From NCBI RefSeq assembly GCF_004211145.1, contig NZ_SEBS01000021.1, positions 1-63,172 of the forward strand: a DNA stretch of 63,172 nucleotides. The letters run 5' to 3'. Numbering within the stretch: position 1 is the first letter of the stretch; each line of letters starts with the position of its first letter. Below, piece after piece: positions 35,339-45,277 of this stretch. Below the pieces are notes generated by a model. The model worked only from the letters and a program-made list of their open reading frames with translations. It did no database searches and had not been told where the DNA came from. Origin of the DNA: Flavobacterium sp. GTDB taxonomy: Bacteria; Bacteroidota; Bacteroidia; Flavobacteriales; Flavobacteriaceae. Made by a program: the position numbers and the translations under genes.

Positions 35339-35713
35339 TTAATCCTCGACAAATTTCAGGGTTTCGAGGTCGGCCGACTCTTCTTCGGTGAACAATCTCG
35401 AACGCGTGATGAATCGTTTCCCGAGCGGAATTTCGAGCGAAAAACTCGAACCTCTCCCGTCGGACGCATCGATCGTCAGATGCGTGTGTTTCCAATATTC
35501 GAACTGGTCCTTGTTCATCCAGAATTCGCATCCGTCGATCTCGCCGAGGCAGACATCGCTCTGTCCGAGCCGGAAATCGCCTTTCTCGAAACACATCGGC
35601 TGCGATCCGTCGCAACAACCGCCGCTTTGATGGAACATGAGCTCGCCGTGGAGGGATTTTAGTTGTTCGATGAGATCGAAGGCTGCGGGGGTTAGGGAGA
35701 TTCGTGGGTTCAT
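35339..35713 (-). CDS. DUF779 family protein (aldehyde dehydrogenase-associated)
   Basis: A 124-residue member of DUF779 with the conserved HQSGGCCDGSQPMCF and the later DGCEFWMNKDQFEYWKHTHL. The Cys-rich segment suggests a metal or redox role; the family is usually found next to aldehyde dehydrogenases, as here. It lies 26 bases upstream of the AraC gene. Its leader, like those of several genes in this window, is a run of CAAATCAAC words. Confidence 0.9.
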   Translation of the reverse strand: MNPRISLTPAAFDLIEQLKSLHGELMFHQSGGCCDGSQPMCFEKGDFRLGQSDVCLGEIDGCEFWMNKDQFEYWKHTHLTIDASDGRGSSFSLEIPLGKRFITRSRLFTEEESADLETLKFVED

Positions 35714-35760
35714 TGTTGTTGATTTGTTGAATTGTTGATTTGTTGATTTGAGTACTTGCC
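35714..35760 (-). repeat. CAAATCAAC leader before DUF779
   Basis: Minus strand: CAAATCAACAAATCAAC words end at the DUF779 ATG. Same family as the arrays at 48541-48774, 51540-51615 and 62921-63172. Confidence 0.6.
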
Positions 35761-35901
35761 TTCCGATGACACGCTTTTATTTGTTCACGAAAGTATCCGA
35801 ACGTCGACGCTAGAGATCGATTCAAATAAACGCATAAACACCCGAGGCGTAGCCGAACTGATGGAGCGCAGCGGAATAAATAAACGAATCAACCGAAAAT
35901 A

Positions 35902-35940
35902 AAAAATGCCCGGCAGCAGTTGGAACCACCGAGCATTTAC
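35902..35940 (-). terminator. Terminator after aldehyde dehydrogenase
   Basis: Minus strand: AAATGCTCGG, loop, CCGGGCATTT, then TTTATTTT, 18 bases past the stop. Confidence 0.88.
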
Positions 35941-35957
35941 GAACCAACTAATTTCTA

Positions 35958-37487
35958 TTAAAAGAAGCCCAACTTATTTTTGTCATATGAAACGAGCATA
36001 TTCTTCGTCTGGCGGTAATGCGACAACATCATCGCATGATTTTCGCGTCCGAAGCCCGATTTTTTATAACCTCCGAACGGTGCGTGAGCCGGATACGCAT
36101 GGTAATTGTTCACCCAAACGCGTCCTGCCTTGATAGCTCGCGGCACCTGATACAATTCGTGCGCATCGCGGGTCCAGACGCCTGCGCCCAGACCGTACAT
36201 CGTGTCGTTTGCGATCTCGATTGCCTCTTCGACGGTTTTGAACGTCGTTACGCACGTCACAGGCCCGAAGATTTCCTCCTGGAAAATGCGCATTTTATTG
36301 TGTCCTTTGAAGATCGTAGGTTGGATATAGAAACCGCCCGAAAGTTCGCCGTCGAGGTTGTTCACGTCGCCTCCGGCCAAGACCTCTGCTCCTTCTTCCT
36401 TCCCGATTTTGAGATACGACTGGATTTTTTCGTATTGGTCGTTCGAGGCTTGTGCGCCCATCATTACGGTTCCGTCGAGCGGATGCCCGATCTTGATCGC
36501 ATTCGTGCGTGCCACGACGCGTTCCATGAATTTGTCGTAAATATCTTCCTGCACTAAAATTCGCGACGGACACGTACAGACTTCTCCTTGGTTCAATGCG
36601 AACATGACCGCGCCTTCAATCGCCTTGTCAAAGAATTCGTCGTCTTTGTCGGCGACCGACGAGAAGAAAATGTTCGGTGATTTCCCGCCCAATTCCATAG
36701 TCACGGGAATAAGGTTTTCTGACGCGTATTGCATGATCAAACGTCCCGTAGTCGTTTCGCCCGTAAACGAAACTTTCGCGATGCGTTCCGATTGTGCGAG
36801 CGGTTTTCCAGCCTCAGGCCCGAAACCCGTCACGATATTGATTACTCCGGGAGGAACCAAATCCTGCAACAATTCCATCAAGACCATGATCGAAGTCGGA
36901 GTCTGCTCGGCGGGTTTCACGACGCAACAGTTTCCTGCGGCGATTGCGGGAGCGATCTTCCAGGTCGCCATCAGTAATGGAAAGTTCCATGGAATGATTT
37001 GCCCGACGACGCCTAGCGGTTCATGGATGATCAACGACAACGTATTCTCGTCGTGTTCGGCCGCGGCGCCTTCCTCGGCACGGATCACGCCTGCGAAATA
37101 TCGGAAGTGGTCGATCACCAAAGGTAAATCGGCGGCACGTGTTTCGCGGATCGCCTTCCCGTTGTCAATGGCCTCGACGACCGCTAGATATTCGAGGTTT
37201 TCCTCGATGCGGTCGGCGATCTTATTCATTAGATTGCTTCTATATGTCGCCGACGTTTTTCCCCAAGTCTTGAACGCTTCGTGAGCGGCGTCGATGGCTT
37301 TTTCGACATCTTCTTTCGTGGAACGCGCGGCTTGCGTGAAATTCTTGCCGTCTATCGGGGAACTGTTGTCGAAATAATTTCCGTTTGCGGGCTCGACGAA
37401 CTTGCCGCCTATAAAATTCCCGTATTTCTCTTTGAACTGCGGCCGTTGCGCCACATTGTTTGCTGGTTCTGTTGCTACTTCGCTCAT
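35958..37487 (-). CDS. Aldehyde dehydrogenase, acetaldehyde (ExaC/AldA) type
   Basis: A 509-residue aldehyde dehydrogenase. Motifs: [43 protein letters not shown], the general base in [11 protein letters not shown], the nucleophile in [11 protein letters not shown], and C-terminal [14 protein letters not shown]. The length and [19 protein letters not shown] match the group that acts on acetaldehyde and similar substrates; the AraC and DUF779 neighbours fit. Start at 37487 ([11 protein letters not shown]); the longer open frame has no counterpart. Its hairpin terminator and 244-base gap separate it from DUF779, so the two may be independent units. Confidence 0.93.
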   Translation of the reverse strand: MSEVATEPANNVAQRPQFKEKYGNFIGGKFVEPANGNYFDNSSPIDGKNFTQAARSTKEDVEKAIDAAHEAFKTWGKTSATYRSNLMNKIADRIEENLEYLAVVEAIDNGKAIRETRAADLPLVIDHFRYFAGVIRAEEGAAAEHDENTLSLIIHEPLGVVGQIIPWNFPLLMATWKIAPAIAAGNCCVVKPAEQTPTSIMVLMELLQDLVPPGVINIVTGFGPEAGKPLAQSERIAKVSFTGETTTGRLIMQYASENLIPVTMELGGKSPNIFFSSVADKDDEFFDKAIEGAVMFALNQGEVCTCPSRILVQEDIYDKFMERVVARTNAIKIGHPLDGTVMMGAQASNDQYEKIQSYLKIGKEEGAEVLAGGDVNNLDGELSGGFYIQPTIFKGHNKMRIFQEEIFGPVTCVTTFKTVEEAIEIANDTMYGLGAGVWTRDAHELYQVPRAIKAGRVWVNNYHAYPAHAPFGGYKKSGFGRENHAMMLSHYRQTKNMLVSYDKNKLGFF

Positions 37488-37569
37488 AATTTGGATAATT
37501 TGATTTTCCCAAATGTAGTTACGCAATCGATTTAGGAGTAGCATTATTCGGTCAGTGAGTAGCACGAAG

Positions 37570-37640
37570 TTTTCAGATTTTGGAATTTAGATTTACAGAA
37601 TTCAGATTTACGGAATTCAGATTTACGGAATTGGATTTAT
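37570..37640. repeat. ATTTACGGAATTCAG tandem repeat
   Basis: About four imperfect copies of a 15-16-base unit (ATTTACGGAATTCAG), in the 459-base gap between the ALDH and pheT. Confidence 0.7.
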
Positions 37641-37704
37641 GGATTTTGGAGGTGTTGACCGATTTTGCGTTTTGGATTTCGACTCGCGATGTGGACCGAT
37701 TCAC

Positions 37705-37822
37705 GCGTCAGGGATGCGAGCGGCTATCCTTTTTGAGGAACGAGAAAAGATAAAAGCGGGCAGCCCGACGGCGGCGAAATACTCGTGAACCGACCGCAAA
37801 CCCAAATGCCGCCGTGACGCCC
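37705..37822 (+). ncRNA. Dispersed structured RNA element, copy 3
   Basis: Closing stem GCGTCA (37705-37710) with TGACGC (37815-37820); CGGCGGC paired with GCCGCCG; inner CTTTT/AAAAG hairpin; conserved blocks AGGGATGCGAGCGG and AGCCCGACGGCGG. Most complete copy. It is on the plus strand, 125 bases before pheT and divergent from the ALDH gene. Confidence 0.65.
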
Positions 37823-37829
37823 CAATCAA

Positions 37830-37917
37830 ACCATTAATTATTAATTGTTAATTCTTAATTGTTAATTATAAATTGTTAATTCCGTTGTCAATTATCCATT
37901 GTCAATTGTCAATTCTC
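37830..37917. repeat. AATTGTTAATT / AATTGTCAATT array before pheT
   Basis: Heptamer-period array (TTAATTG, TCAATTG, TCCATTG words). A TTG inside the array (37899-37901) is the -33 element of the pheT promoter. Confidence 0.8.
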
Positions 37918-37928
37918 AACTATCTTTG
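37899..37928 (+). promoter_or_regulatory. pheT promoter
   Basis: TTG (37899-37901), 19 bases, TATCTTTG (37921-37928). Leader about 12 bases or less to the ATG at 37947 depending on start point. Confidence 0.7.
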
Positions 37929-37946
37929 CCCCTTTAAAATTCCAAT

Positions 37947-40370
37947 ATGAAAATCTCTTACAACTGGCTCAAACAATTCATCAAGACCGACTGGAAAAGC
38001 GAAGAAACCGCCGCCCTGCTTACCGACCTTGGACTCGAAGTGGAAGTCGTTGAAAAATACCAATCGGTGAAAGGTGCGCTCGAGGGCGTTGTCGTCGGGC
38101 ATGTTTTGTCGACAAGGCAGCATCCGAACGCCGACCGTTTGAAAATCACTACCGTCGATCTTGGCGATGGCAATGCGCCCGTGCAGATCGTGTGCGGAGC
38201 CGCGAACGTTGCCGAAGGACAGAAAGTTCCCGTGGCGACCATCGGCACGACATTATATACGAGCAACGGCGAATCGTTCGTGATCAAGAAAGGAAAAATC
38301 CGCGACGAGGAAAGCTGGGGAATGATCTGCGCCGAAGACGAACTCGGACTGGGCACGAGCCACGACGGCATCATGGTCTTGGATGAAGCTTTGAAACCCG
38401 GAACTCCCGCAGCACACGTCTTCAAGATCGAGAACGACGAGGTTTTTGAGATCGGATTGACGCCGAACCGCGCCGATGCGATGAGCCATTTTGGCGTTGC
38501 ACGTGATTTGCGCGCGGGATTGTTGCAGCGAAACGTTCACGTGGAATTGATCACGCCGTCGGTTTCTAATTTCAGGATCGACAGGAAAGTCCTCAAAATC
38601 GACGCAACCGTACAAGACAACAAGTTAGCGCCCAGATATTGCGGCGTGACGATGTCGGGACTTACCGTAAAACCGTCGCCCGAATGGTTGCAAAACCGTT
38701 TGAAGGCGATCGGACTCACACCAAAAAACAACATCGTCGACGTGACGAACTACGTGCTGCACGAACTCGGACAGCCGCTCCACGCGTTCGATGCCTCGAA
38801 AATAAACGGGAAAGTCTGCGTGAAAACGCTACCTGCGGGAACCAAATTCACGACGCTCGACGGTGTGGAACGCACGCTTCACGAAGAAGATCTTATGATC
38901 TGCGACGACAAAGGCCCGATGTGCATCGCGGGTGTCTTTGGCGGACAGAATTCAGGAGTTACCGAATCGACGACTTCGATCTTTTTGGAAAGCGCCTACT
39001 TCAATCCTGTTTCGATCCGAAAGACGGCGAAACGCCACGGCCTGAATACCGATGCTTCGTTCCGTTTCGAACGCGGCATCGACCCGACGATCACCGAATA
39101 TGCGTTGAAACGCGCGTGTTTATTGCTTAAGGAAGTCGCCGGCGGAGAAGTGACGTCAGATATCATCGACCTTTATCCTAAGAAAATCGAGGATTTCCAA
39201 GTCGTCCTGAACTTTGCGAAGGCCGCGAAACTCATCGGCCAGGAATTGCCTAAAGATACGATCAAGAAGATTTTGGCGTCGCTCGACATCAAGATCAACA
39301 ACTCATCGGACGCGAATCTTGGATTGACTATTCCATCCTATCGCGTCGACGTGAACCGCGAAATCGATGTGGTCGAGGAAATCCTGCGTGTTTACGGTTA
39401 CAACAACATCAATTTCACGAAGAAACTCAACGCGACCGTCTCGAATTCGGCGCGCACCGAGGATTATAAAGTACAGAATATCGTTGCCGGCCAGCTGACT
39501 TCCCAAGGTTTCAACGAAATGATGGCGAATTCGCTTACGACGCCCGAATACATCGCGCTTTCAGACATGTTGAAGGCCGAGGCAAACGTTACGATGCTGA
39601 ATCCGTTAAGCAACGATTTGTCGGTGATGCGACAGTCGCTTTTGTTCTCGGGGCTTGAAGCGGTTTCATACAACATAAACCGCAGGAATTCCGATCTGCG
39701 TTTGTTCGAGTTCGGAAAAAGCTACCACAATTTCGAATCGGCCTACGCCGAGAAAAAACACCTGACGCTTTTCGCTACCGGAAACCGTAATTCGGAGAGC
39801 TGGACTGCGGGCCAGAAACCATCGGATTTTTTCTTGTTCAAAGGATTCGTAATGGGGATTTTGTCGCGTCTCGGTGTCGAAAAATTGCAGACACAACCGC
39901 TCGAAAATGACGTGTTCGCTGAAGGGATAGCGCTCGCCGTCGGAACTGAAATTATAGTTGAGTTCGGAACCGTCAAAAAACTGGTTTTGAAACACTTCGA
40001 TATCAAACAGGAAGTTTTGTTCGCCGACTTCAACTGGAGCGCATTGCTCAAATTGGTCACGAACAAAATCAAATTTACCGACATTCCAAAGTATCCTGAA
40101 GTACGCCGCGACCTCGCGTTGCTCGTCGATCAGAATGTAGCGTTCGAGGCGATTTACGGCATCGCGCGCCAAACTGAAAAAGGCTTGTTGAAGGACGTGA
40201 ACCTGTTCGATGTCTATGAAGGAAAAAACCTTCCCGAAGGCAAGAAATCGTATGCGGTCTCGTTTATTTTGCAGGACACGACCAAGACGTTGACCGACGA
40301 ACAGATCGATAAGATCATGGGGAAATTGCAGAAGAATTTTGAGACGCAGCTTGGGGCGACATTGAGATAA
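37947..40370 (+). CDS. pheT: Phenylalanine-tRNA ligase beta subunit
   Basis: An 807-residue beta subunit of phenylalanyl-tRNA synthetase; with PheS it attaches phenylalanine to tRNA-Phe. It has the N-terminal tRNA-binding OB fold (VVGHVLSTRQHPNADRLKI, VCGAANVAEGQKVPV), B3/B4 editing domain (GLTPNRADAMSHFGVARDL), B5 domain (IPSYRVDVNREIDVVEEIL), and C-terminal anticodon-binding FDX-ACB domain (KYPEVRRDLALLVDQNV, ending near QLGATLR). The pheS gene is not next to it. It is the only gene of its unit, followed by a long inverted repeat. Confidence 0.95.
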   Translation: MKISYNWLKQFIKTDWKSEETAALLTDLGLEVEVVEKYQSVKGALEGVVVGHVLSTRQHPNADRLKITTVDLGDGNAPVQIVCGAANVAEGQKVPVATIGTTLYTSNGESFVIKKGKIRDEESWGMICAEDELGLGTSHDGIMVLDEALKPGTPAAHVFKIENDEVFEIGLTPNRADAMSHFGVARDLRAGLLQRNVHVELITPSVSNFRIDRKVLKIDATVQDNKLAPRYCGVTMSGLTVKPSPEWLQNRLKAIGLTPKNNIVDVTNYVLHELGQPLHAFDASKINGKVCVKTLPAGTKFTTLDGVERTLHEEDLMICDDKGPMCIAGVFGGQNSGVTESTTSIFLESAYFNPVSIRKTAKRHGLNTDASFRFERGIDPTITEYALKRACLLLKEVAGGEVTSDIIDLYPKKIEDFQVVLNFAKAAKLIGQELPKDTIKKILASLDIKINNSSDANLGLTIPSYRVDVNREIDVVEEILRVYGYNNINFTKKLNATVSNSARTEDYKVQNIVAGQLTSQGFNEMMANSLTTPEYIALSDMLKAEANVTMLNPLSNDLSVMRQSLLFSGLEAVSYNINRRNSDLRLFEFGKSYHNFESAYAEKKHLTLFATGNRNSESWTAGQKPSDFFLFKGFVMGILSRLGVEKLQTQPLENDVFAEGIALAVGTEIIVEFGTVKKLVLKHFDIKQEVLFADFNWSALLKLVTNKIKFTDIPKYPEVRRDLALLVDQNVAFEAIYGIARQTEKGLLKDVNLFDVYEGKNLPEGKKSYAVSFILQDTTKTLTDEQIDKIMGKLQKNFETQLGATLR

Positions 40371-40430
40371 CTGAATTATCAGCTGCGAGTTTACCAATCG
40401 GAATTTTGCGAAACAATATTTTTTAAACCA

Positions 40431-40486
40431 TTAAGGGCATTAAGTTCATTAAGAGTAGAAATGCTTAATGAACTTAATGCCCTTAA
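40431..40486. repeat. Perfect 23-bp inverted repeat after pheT
   Basis: Left arm 40431-40453 and right arm 40464-40486 (words CATTAAG and CTTAATG) are exact complements of 23 bases with a 10-base loop; the flanking ACC/GGT extends the stem with one mismatch. It lies between convergent pheT and the fasciclin gene, 60 bases past the pheT stop. It could end pheT transcription, though no strong T run follows. Confidence 0.75.
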
Positions 40487-40584
40487 CGGTAATTTATTTT
40501 ACAGGTTTAAAACCTATATTCTTCTCTGAGTGTATTTCGGGCAGAATCAATGGTTGTGTAAAACTTAAACGTGGCATTATCAAC

Positions 40585-40614
40585 AAAAAAAACCTCCGAT
40601 TTCTCGAAGGTTTC
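40585..40614 (-). terminator. Terminator after fasciclin gene
   Basis: Minus strand: AAACCTTCGAGAAATCGGAGG forms a hairpin (AACCT with AGGTT), followed by eight T. Confidence 0.8.
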
Positions 40615-40640
40615 TCACCAAATCTGGGTTAAACATACTC

Positions 40641-41204
40641 TTAATTGTGCATCAACACGGCGTCGACCACATGGATCACACCGTTAGATTGATTCACATC
40701 GGCAATGGTTACGGTTGAAGTCATTCCCTTTTCATCTTTCAATACCAATTTTTTCCCATCCATCATTGCCCAGAGTTTTCCGCCCTGTACTGTTTTAAGC
40801 TCTGTTTTGCCTCCGCCCGCTTTTATAGCTTTTGCGATGTCGTTGGCATTCCATTTTCCGGCGACCACGTGATATGTAAGCACGCCTTGTAACATTTTTT
40901 TGTTTTCTGGTTTCAGCAGGGTTTCCACTGTTCCCTTCGGTAATTTGTCGAAAGCCGCGTTCGTCGGGGCGAAAACGGTAAATGGGCCTTTTCCCGAAAG
41001 CGTTTCAACGAGGTCGGCTGCTTTTACGGCTGCGACCAATGTCGTGTGGTCTTTCGAGTTCACGGCATTCTCCACGATATTTTTTGACGGATACATGGCC
41101 GCGCCGCCAACCATTACCGTTTTTTCTTGTGCCGAAGCCTGATTCGACGTAAACATGACCGTAACGGCCAAGACTGCTGCTGATACAAAATTTCTAGTTT
41201 TCAT
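40641..41204 (-). CDS. Secreted fasciclin-domain protein
   Basis: A 187-residue protein with signal peptide MKTRNFVSAAVLAVTVMFTSNQASAQ and one fasciclin (FAS1) domain: VAAVKAADLVETLSGKGPF, VFAPTNAAFDKLPKGTVETL, ENKKMLQGVLTYHVVAGK and the C-terminal NQSNGVIHVVDAVLM. Fasciclin domains mediate adhesion or matrix binding; this single-domain form is usually secreted or periplasmic. Start at 41204; the 10 codons upstream are not part of the signal peptide. Transcribed alone, divergent from the GH114-like lipoprotein gene. Confidence 0.92.
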   Translation of the reverse strand: MKTRNFVSAAVLAVTVMFTSNQASAQEKTVMVGGAAMYPSKNIVENAVNSKDHTTLVAAVKAADLVETLSGKGPFTVFAPTNAAFDKLPKGTVETLLKPENKKMLQGVLTYHVVAGKWNANDIAKAIKAGGGKTELKTVQGGKLWAMMDGKKLVLKDEKGMTSTVTIADVNQSNGVIHVVDAVLMHN

Positions 41205-41300
41205 AATTTGTTGTTTAAATTGTTGTAAGTGCATTTACGCAGCGTTTTGGGAATTGGTTTTGGGCGCGTGATTTTTTTTGCGTACAATTGAAATAGTGGC

Positions 41301-41330
41301 TTGTAAAGCCGTAATTAATCTCTACTTTTG
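41301..41330 (+). promoter_or_regulatory. Promoter of GH114-like gene
   Basis: TTG (41301-41303), 19 bases, TACTTTTG (41323-41330); the ATG follows 24 bases later. Confidence 0.75.
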
Positions 41331-41353
41331 GGCTGTTTTTGAAATCCCTGAGA

Positions 41354-42328
41354 ATGAAACGCTTCAGCGCGCTTTTTTTACCATTTTTCCTACTTCTTAC
41401 TATTGTCGCGTGTGGCCGAAAGGAAACCACGCAGGCCAGGAAATCCAACCCGGCGCACGAAGCCGATGCGGGCGTCGCCATGCAAAAATTCGTGATCAAG
41501 CTCTCGAAGTATGCCAAGGCGTTGAAACCTGGTTTCAATATCATTCCTCAAAACGGGTCGGTGTTGGCGTATACCAACCTAAAACCTAAGCAAGGCAAGA
41601 ATTATCAGTACATCGAGGCGGTCGACGGATTCGGAGTCGAAGAGCTTTTCTACACGGAGGATGGCGAAATCGATTCGTCCCGCGTCGCACTTCTGGATGC
41701 GCTGAAGAACGACCGAAAAGTATTGGTTTCTGAATATATTCCCGACAGCGACGTGATCAACAAAGTAGCGAACATGAATCTCGATGCGGGCTTCGTACCG
41801 TTTATCAGGATGAAGTCGAACTATATTTATTCGCATATCCCGGAGCGCATCCGAAATGAAAACCAGGACGATGTAACCAATATGGATCAGGTTCGCAATT
41901 ATTTGTATCTCATCAATCCCAAGGAATTCGATTCGAAGGAAGATTACCTGAAAGCGCTTGCCGATACGAATTTCGATTTGCTCATCGTCGATCTCTTCTA
42001 CGACGAGGAACAATTGAGTAAAGCCGACGTTGCGTCGTTGAAACAGAAAAAAGACGGCGGAAAGCGTTTGGTGATCTGCTACATGAATATCGGTTCGGCT
42101 GAGAAATGGCGTTACTACTGGCAAACAAGCTGGAAAGTCGGAAAACCCGATTGGATCAAGAAAGCCTACGAAGGTTACGAAGGCGAATACTATGTGGAAT
42201 TCTGGAACAAGGAGTGGCAATCGATAATTTACGGTTCGCAATCGTCTTATCTGTTCCGAATCATCGACGCCGGGTTTGACGGTACGTATCTCGATAATAC
42301 CGAAGCCTACCACTATTTATACAACTAA
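41354..42328 (+). CDS. Lipoprotein with GH114-like (endo-alpha-1,4-polygalactosaminidase) domain
   Basis: A 324-residue lipoprotein: MKRFSALFLPFFLLLTIVAC with lipobox Cys at about 20. The rest resembles the GH114/TM1410-type TIM barrel (FDLLIVDLFYDEEQ, RLVICYMNIGSAEKWRYYW, IIDAGFDGTYLDNTEAYHYL), a family active on galactosamine-containing exopolysaccharides. The conserved acids in IVDLF and YLDNTE are plausible catalytic residues. Probably cleaves an amino-sugar polysaccharide at the cell surface. Start at 41354, because the promoter ends 24 bases before. Confidence 0.8.
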   Translation: MKRFSALFLPFFLLLTIVACGRKETTQARKSNPAHEADAGVAMQKFVIKLSKYAKALKPGFNIIPQNGSVLAYTNLKPKQGKNYQYIEAVDGFGVEELFYTEDGEIDSSRVALLDALKNDRKVLVSEYIPDSDVINKVANMNLDAGFVPFIRMKSNYIYSHIPERIRNENQDDVTNMDQVRNYLYLINPKEFDSKEDYLKALADTNFDLLIVDLFYDEEQLSKADVASLKQKKDGGKRLVICYMNIGSAEKWRYYWQTSWKVGKPDWIKKAYEGYEGEYYVEFWNKEWQSIIYGSQSSYLFRIIDAGFDGTYLDNTEAYHYLYN

Positions 42329-42421
42329 TTTCCATTTGTTTACCCGAACACGCAGTTCGTTTATCGGCGTAAAAATCCCGCGTCGGATCGCATTAGGTTT
42401 ATCCTGACAAAATCCGCAACG

Positions 42422-44377
42422 ATGAAAAATACGACTACGAAATTCAAATCGATCGGCCCGACATTGCCGATTGCCCTTTCCCTTTTATGTTTCCTTTTTC
42501 CGACGGTCGCCAGTTCCCAGGTCGGGGTTGGAACGACAACACCAAAGGCCGCCTTGGAAATAGCCTCTACCGATTCGGGAATGCTCGTGCCTCGCGTCGC
42601 GTTGACGTCGACCGCAAACGCATTGCCTGTCACGAATCCACAGGGCGGCGCACTCGAAATCTCGACGTTGGTTTATAACACAGCCAATGTTGCGGGCGCG
42701 ACGGGCGTTTCCCCGGGATTCTACTTTTGGAACGGAACGGCCTGGATCGGAATTTCGGCAAGCAAAGGCTGGAGTTTGACGGGCGACGCTTCCACGGTAC
42801 AACCGGCAGTTCCCGCGACGTACGGCACGACACCGATCGCCACTTCCGAGAATTTCGTCGGGACGACCGACAATCTCGACTTTGTTTTCGGGACAGCGAA
42901 CCTGGAACGGATGCGCATCAAAAACACAGGCCGCGTCGGAATCGGAACGAGCACACCAACCGGGCGGTTTAATGTATTTGCGCCGAACCAGACCGCGATC
43001 GTAGGAGAAACATTCAGCACAATTGTGAACGCCTCTGCTGTTTACGGCCGCAATTATCAGATTCCCGGATCAGGAATCGGCGTTTATGGATTAGGAGGAA
43101 GCATAGGCGTTGAAGGTTACGGACAAAGTTACGGAGGCACTGCGACCACAGTGGGCGTGCGCGGAATGGCGAATGGTTACGGAGGTCGACGCATAGGCGG
43201 TTATTTTTCGGGCGAAAACGGTAGTTTCAATCACGGTTTGATTGTTCCTGAATATGGTGGAAATGTCGGGTTCGGAATTTCTAGTCCCGACAGAGCGCAA
43301 CTGCAAGTACAAGGAGCGATTGGAAATACGGTAGCTACGTTTAACGAGTACCAGAATTCATTCGGCATATCGCTTGTGACCGATTGGCCCGGCATTTATT
43401 TCAACAGTTATTACAACGCCGGTGTGCGGCAAATGGCTCCAACCGGCTACGCTGGATTCCTGAATTTCGATCCGACAGCGGGAAATTTCTCGTTCAACGT
43501 GAACAGTAATCCAAACACCGTGAGCGGAAATGTCGTGACGGGAACAATAGGGAACCAAATGACGATCTCGCGCAACAATGGAGCTTACATCGGCTATCCA
43601 CAAAACGTTGCAGGACTTACCGTAACCAGCGGCGGACAATTTTGCGACCTGGCCTATTACGGTCCTGTCGAAGTAAATAACGGTCACGGAATTGATGCGG
43701 CGGGAACCGCGATCGGAGTTGAAGGAAAAGCACAATTTATTTCCCCGACAGCAATCGATCGCATCGGAGGTATATTCTATGTTTCAGGATACAACGGCGG
43801 ACCGAATTATCAGGTTCCCGCGATGGGAGCCGTGGGCGCTTGGATAGATAATATCGCATATAAGATAATCGGATACGGAGCGGTTTCAACACTCGTCAAG
43901 GACGATCAACACAAAGATCGCATCATGGTCGCGCCTGAAGCGCCTGAGGCGTTGTTCCAGGATTACGGCGTCGGAACATTGGTTAACGGACATGCGAAAA
44001 TCGACCTCGACCCTATCCTTTCCAGAAATATCCGCGTCGACAGTTCGCATCCGGTGAAAATCTTCATCCAACCTGAAGGCAAGTGCAAAGGACTTTATGT
44101 TTTCAATAAATCCGCGACGGGTTTCGAAGTCGGTGAACAGGAAGACGGCCAGTCAAACGTAACTTTTTCGTACCAAATCGTCGCCTATCGCGCAGATGAA
44201 GATCGCGGCGGCGTGATTGCCGAATATTCACAGATGCGTTTCAAACCGATGAACCGGGAATTTAAGGAAAGGAAAAACGAATGGGTAGGAAAAGAGGAAG
44301 CTACATTCTCAGGAATGAGCGAAATGCTAAAATCAACGCAATCGAAACCATCGCCTCCAGCCGAAATTTCAGAGTAA
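42422..44377 (+). CDS. Large secreted surface protein, peptidase S74-/tail-fibre-like repeats
   Basis: A 651-residue exported protein: signal peptide [21 protein letters not shown] and on to SSQ, then the family start [21 protein letters not shown] typical of flavobacterial surface proteins. Residues about 160-480 contain Gly-rich repeats with GVGTSTP/GIGTSTP-like words and [11 protein letters not shown]; the C-terminal part has [24 protein letters not shown] and a beta-rich end. Its nature resembles phage-tail-fibre or cell-surface proteins; no catalytic motif is evident. Transcribed alone, with its stop overlapping that of the convergent kdsB gene by nine bases. Confidence 0.75.
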   Translation: MKNTTTKFKSIGPTLPIALSLLCFLFPTVASSQVGVGTTTPKAALEIASTDSGMLVPRVALTSTANALPVTNPQGGALEISTLVYNTANVAGATGVSPGFYFWNGTAWIGISASKGWSLTGDASTVQPAVPATYGTTPIATSENFVGTTDNLDFVFGTANLERMRIKNTGRVGIGTSTPTGRFNVFAPNQTAIVGETFSTIVNASAVYGRNYQIPGSGIGVYGLGGSIGVEGYGQSYGGTATTVGVRGMANGYGGRRIGGYFSGENGSFNHGLIVPEYGGNVGFGISSPDRAQLQVQGAIGNTVATFNEYQNSFGISLVTDWPGIYFNSYYNAGVRQMAPTGYAGFLNFDPTAGNFSFNVNSNPNTVSGNVVTGTIGNQMTISRNNGAYIGYPQNVAGLTVTSGGQFCDLAYYGPVEVNNGHGIDAAGTAIGVEGKAQFISPTAIDRIGGIFYVSGYNGGPNYQVPAMGAVGAWIDNIAYKIIGYGAVSTLVKDDQHKDRIMVAPEAPEALFQDYGVGTLVNGHAKIDLDPILSRNIRVDSSHPVKIFIQPEGKCKGLYVFNKSATGFEVGEQEDGQSNVTFSYQIVAYRADEDRGGVIAEYSQMRFKPMNREFKERKNEWVGKEEATFSGMSEMLKSTQSKPSPPAEISE

Positions 44378-45103
44378 TCCAAGCATTTTTCGCGCCTTTT
44401 CCAAATCTTCAATCGTATCGATCCCGATCCCCGCGTGCGACGTTTCAACCATTCTGATGCGTTTCCCGAATTCGAGATAACGCAACTGTTCGAGTTTTTC
44501 GGTCGCCTCGAGTGATTTCATCGGAAGTGCCGCGAAATCCATGATCGCCTGTTTCCGGAACGCATAAATCCCGATGTGGCGATAGTACTTCGCGCCTGCA
44601 TCTTTGTCTCTCGGGAACGGAATTGGAGAACGCGAAAAATACAGCGCGAATCCGCTTTGGTCGGTGACGACTTTGACGATATTAGGGTTGTTGATGTCGT
44701 CCTCGCTGGTAATTTCAATCATGAGTGACGCCAGATCGATTTGTCGGCCCGGATCATTTTGATATAATTCAAGCACTTTTTCGAGCGGTTCCTTGTCTAT
44801 GAACGGTTCGTCTCCCTGGACATTCACGACGATGTCGCAGTCGATGTCGGCCACCGCTTCGGCAATCCTGTCGCTGCCCGACTCGTGTTCCTTTATGCTC
44901 ATGATCGCTTTTCCATCGTGCGAAATGATCTCGTTGTAGATCAGTTCCGAATCGGTGACCACGAACACATCGTCGAACAATTTGGTTCCGATGGCCGCTT
45001 CATATGTTCTTAAGATCACGGTTTTTCCGCCGAGATCCTGCATGAGTTTGGCGGGAAAGCGCGTTGAGGCGTAGCGGGCGGGGATGACGGCAATGGTTTT
45101 CAT
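44369..45103 (-). CDS. kdsB: 3-deoxy-manno-octulosonate cytidylyltransferase (CMP-Kdo synthetase)
   Basis: A 244-residue enzyme that activates Kdo with CTP for lipopolysaccharide inner core synthesis. Motifs: [63 protein letters not shown]. Start at 45103 ([10 protein letters not shown]); the 13-codon upstream extension lies in a repetitive leader. Its last nine bases overlap the tail of the surface protein gene, tail to tail. Confidence 0.95.
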   Translation of the reverse strand: MKTIAVIPARYASTRFPAKLMQDLGGKTVILRTYEAAIGTKLFDDVFVVTDSELIYNEIISHDGKAIMSIKEHESGSDRIAEAVADIDCDIVVNVQGDEPFIDKEPLEKVLELYQNDPGRQIDLASLMIEITSEDDINNPNIVKVVTDQSGFALYFSRSPIPFPRDKDAGAKYYRHIGIYAFRKQAIMDFAALPMKSLEATEKLEQLRYLEFGKRIRMVETSHAGIGIDTIEDLEKARKMLGLL

Positions 45104-45277
45104 TTTGTGGGTACAAAGTGCAAAGTGCAATGTAAAAAGCACTCGGTCACAAATTCACGCGCAAGTTACGAGTTTGTTCGTAAATTCTAAAGCTGGTAAA
45201 GACTTACGTGAATCGGAGAAAATTTACCCTTCATAACCGCGATCCAGTACTTTGCACTCTGCGCCTTGCACTTTGCA

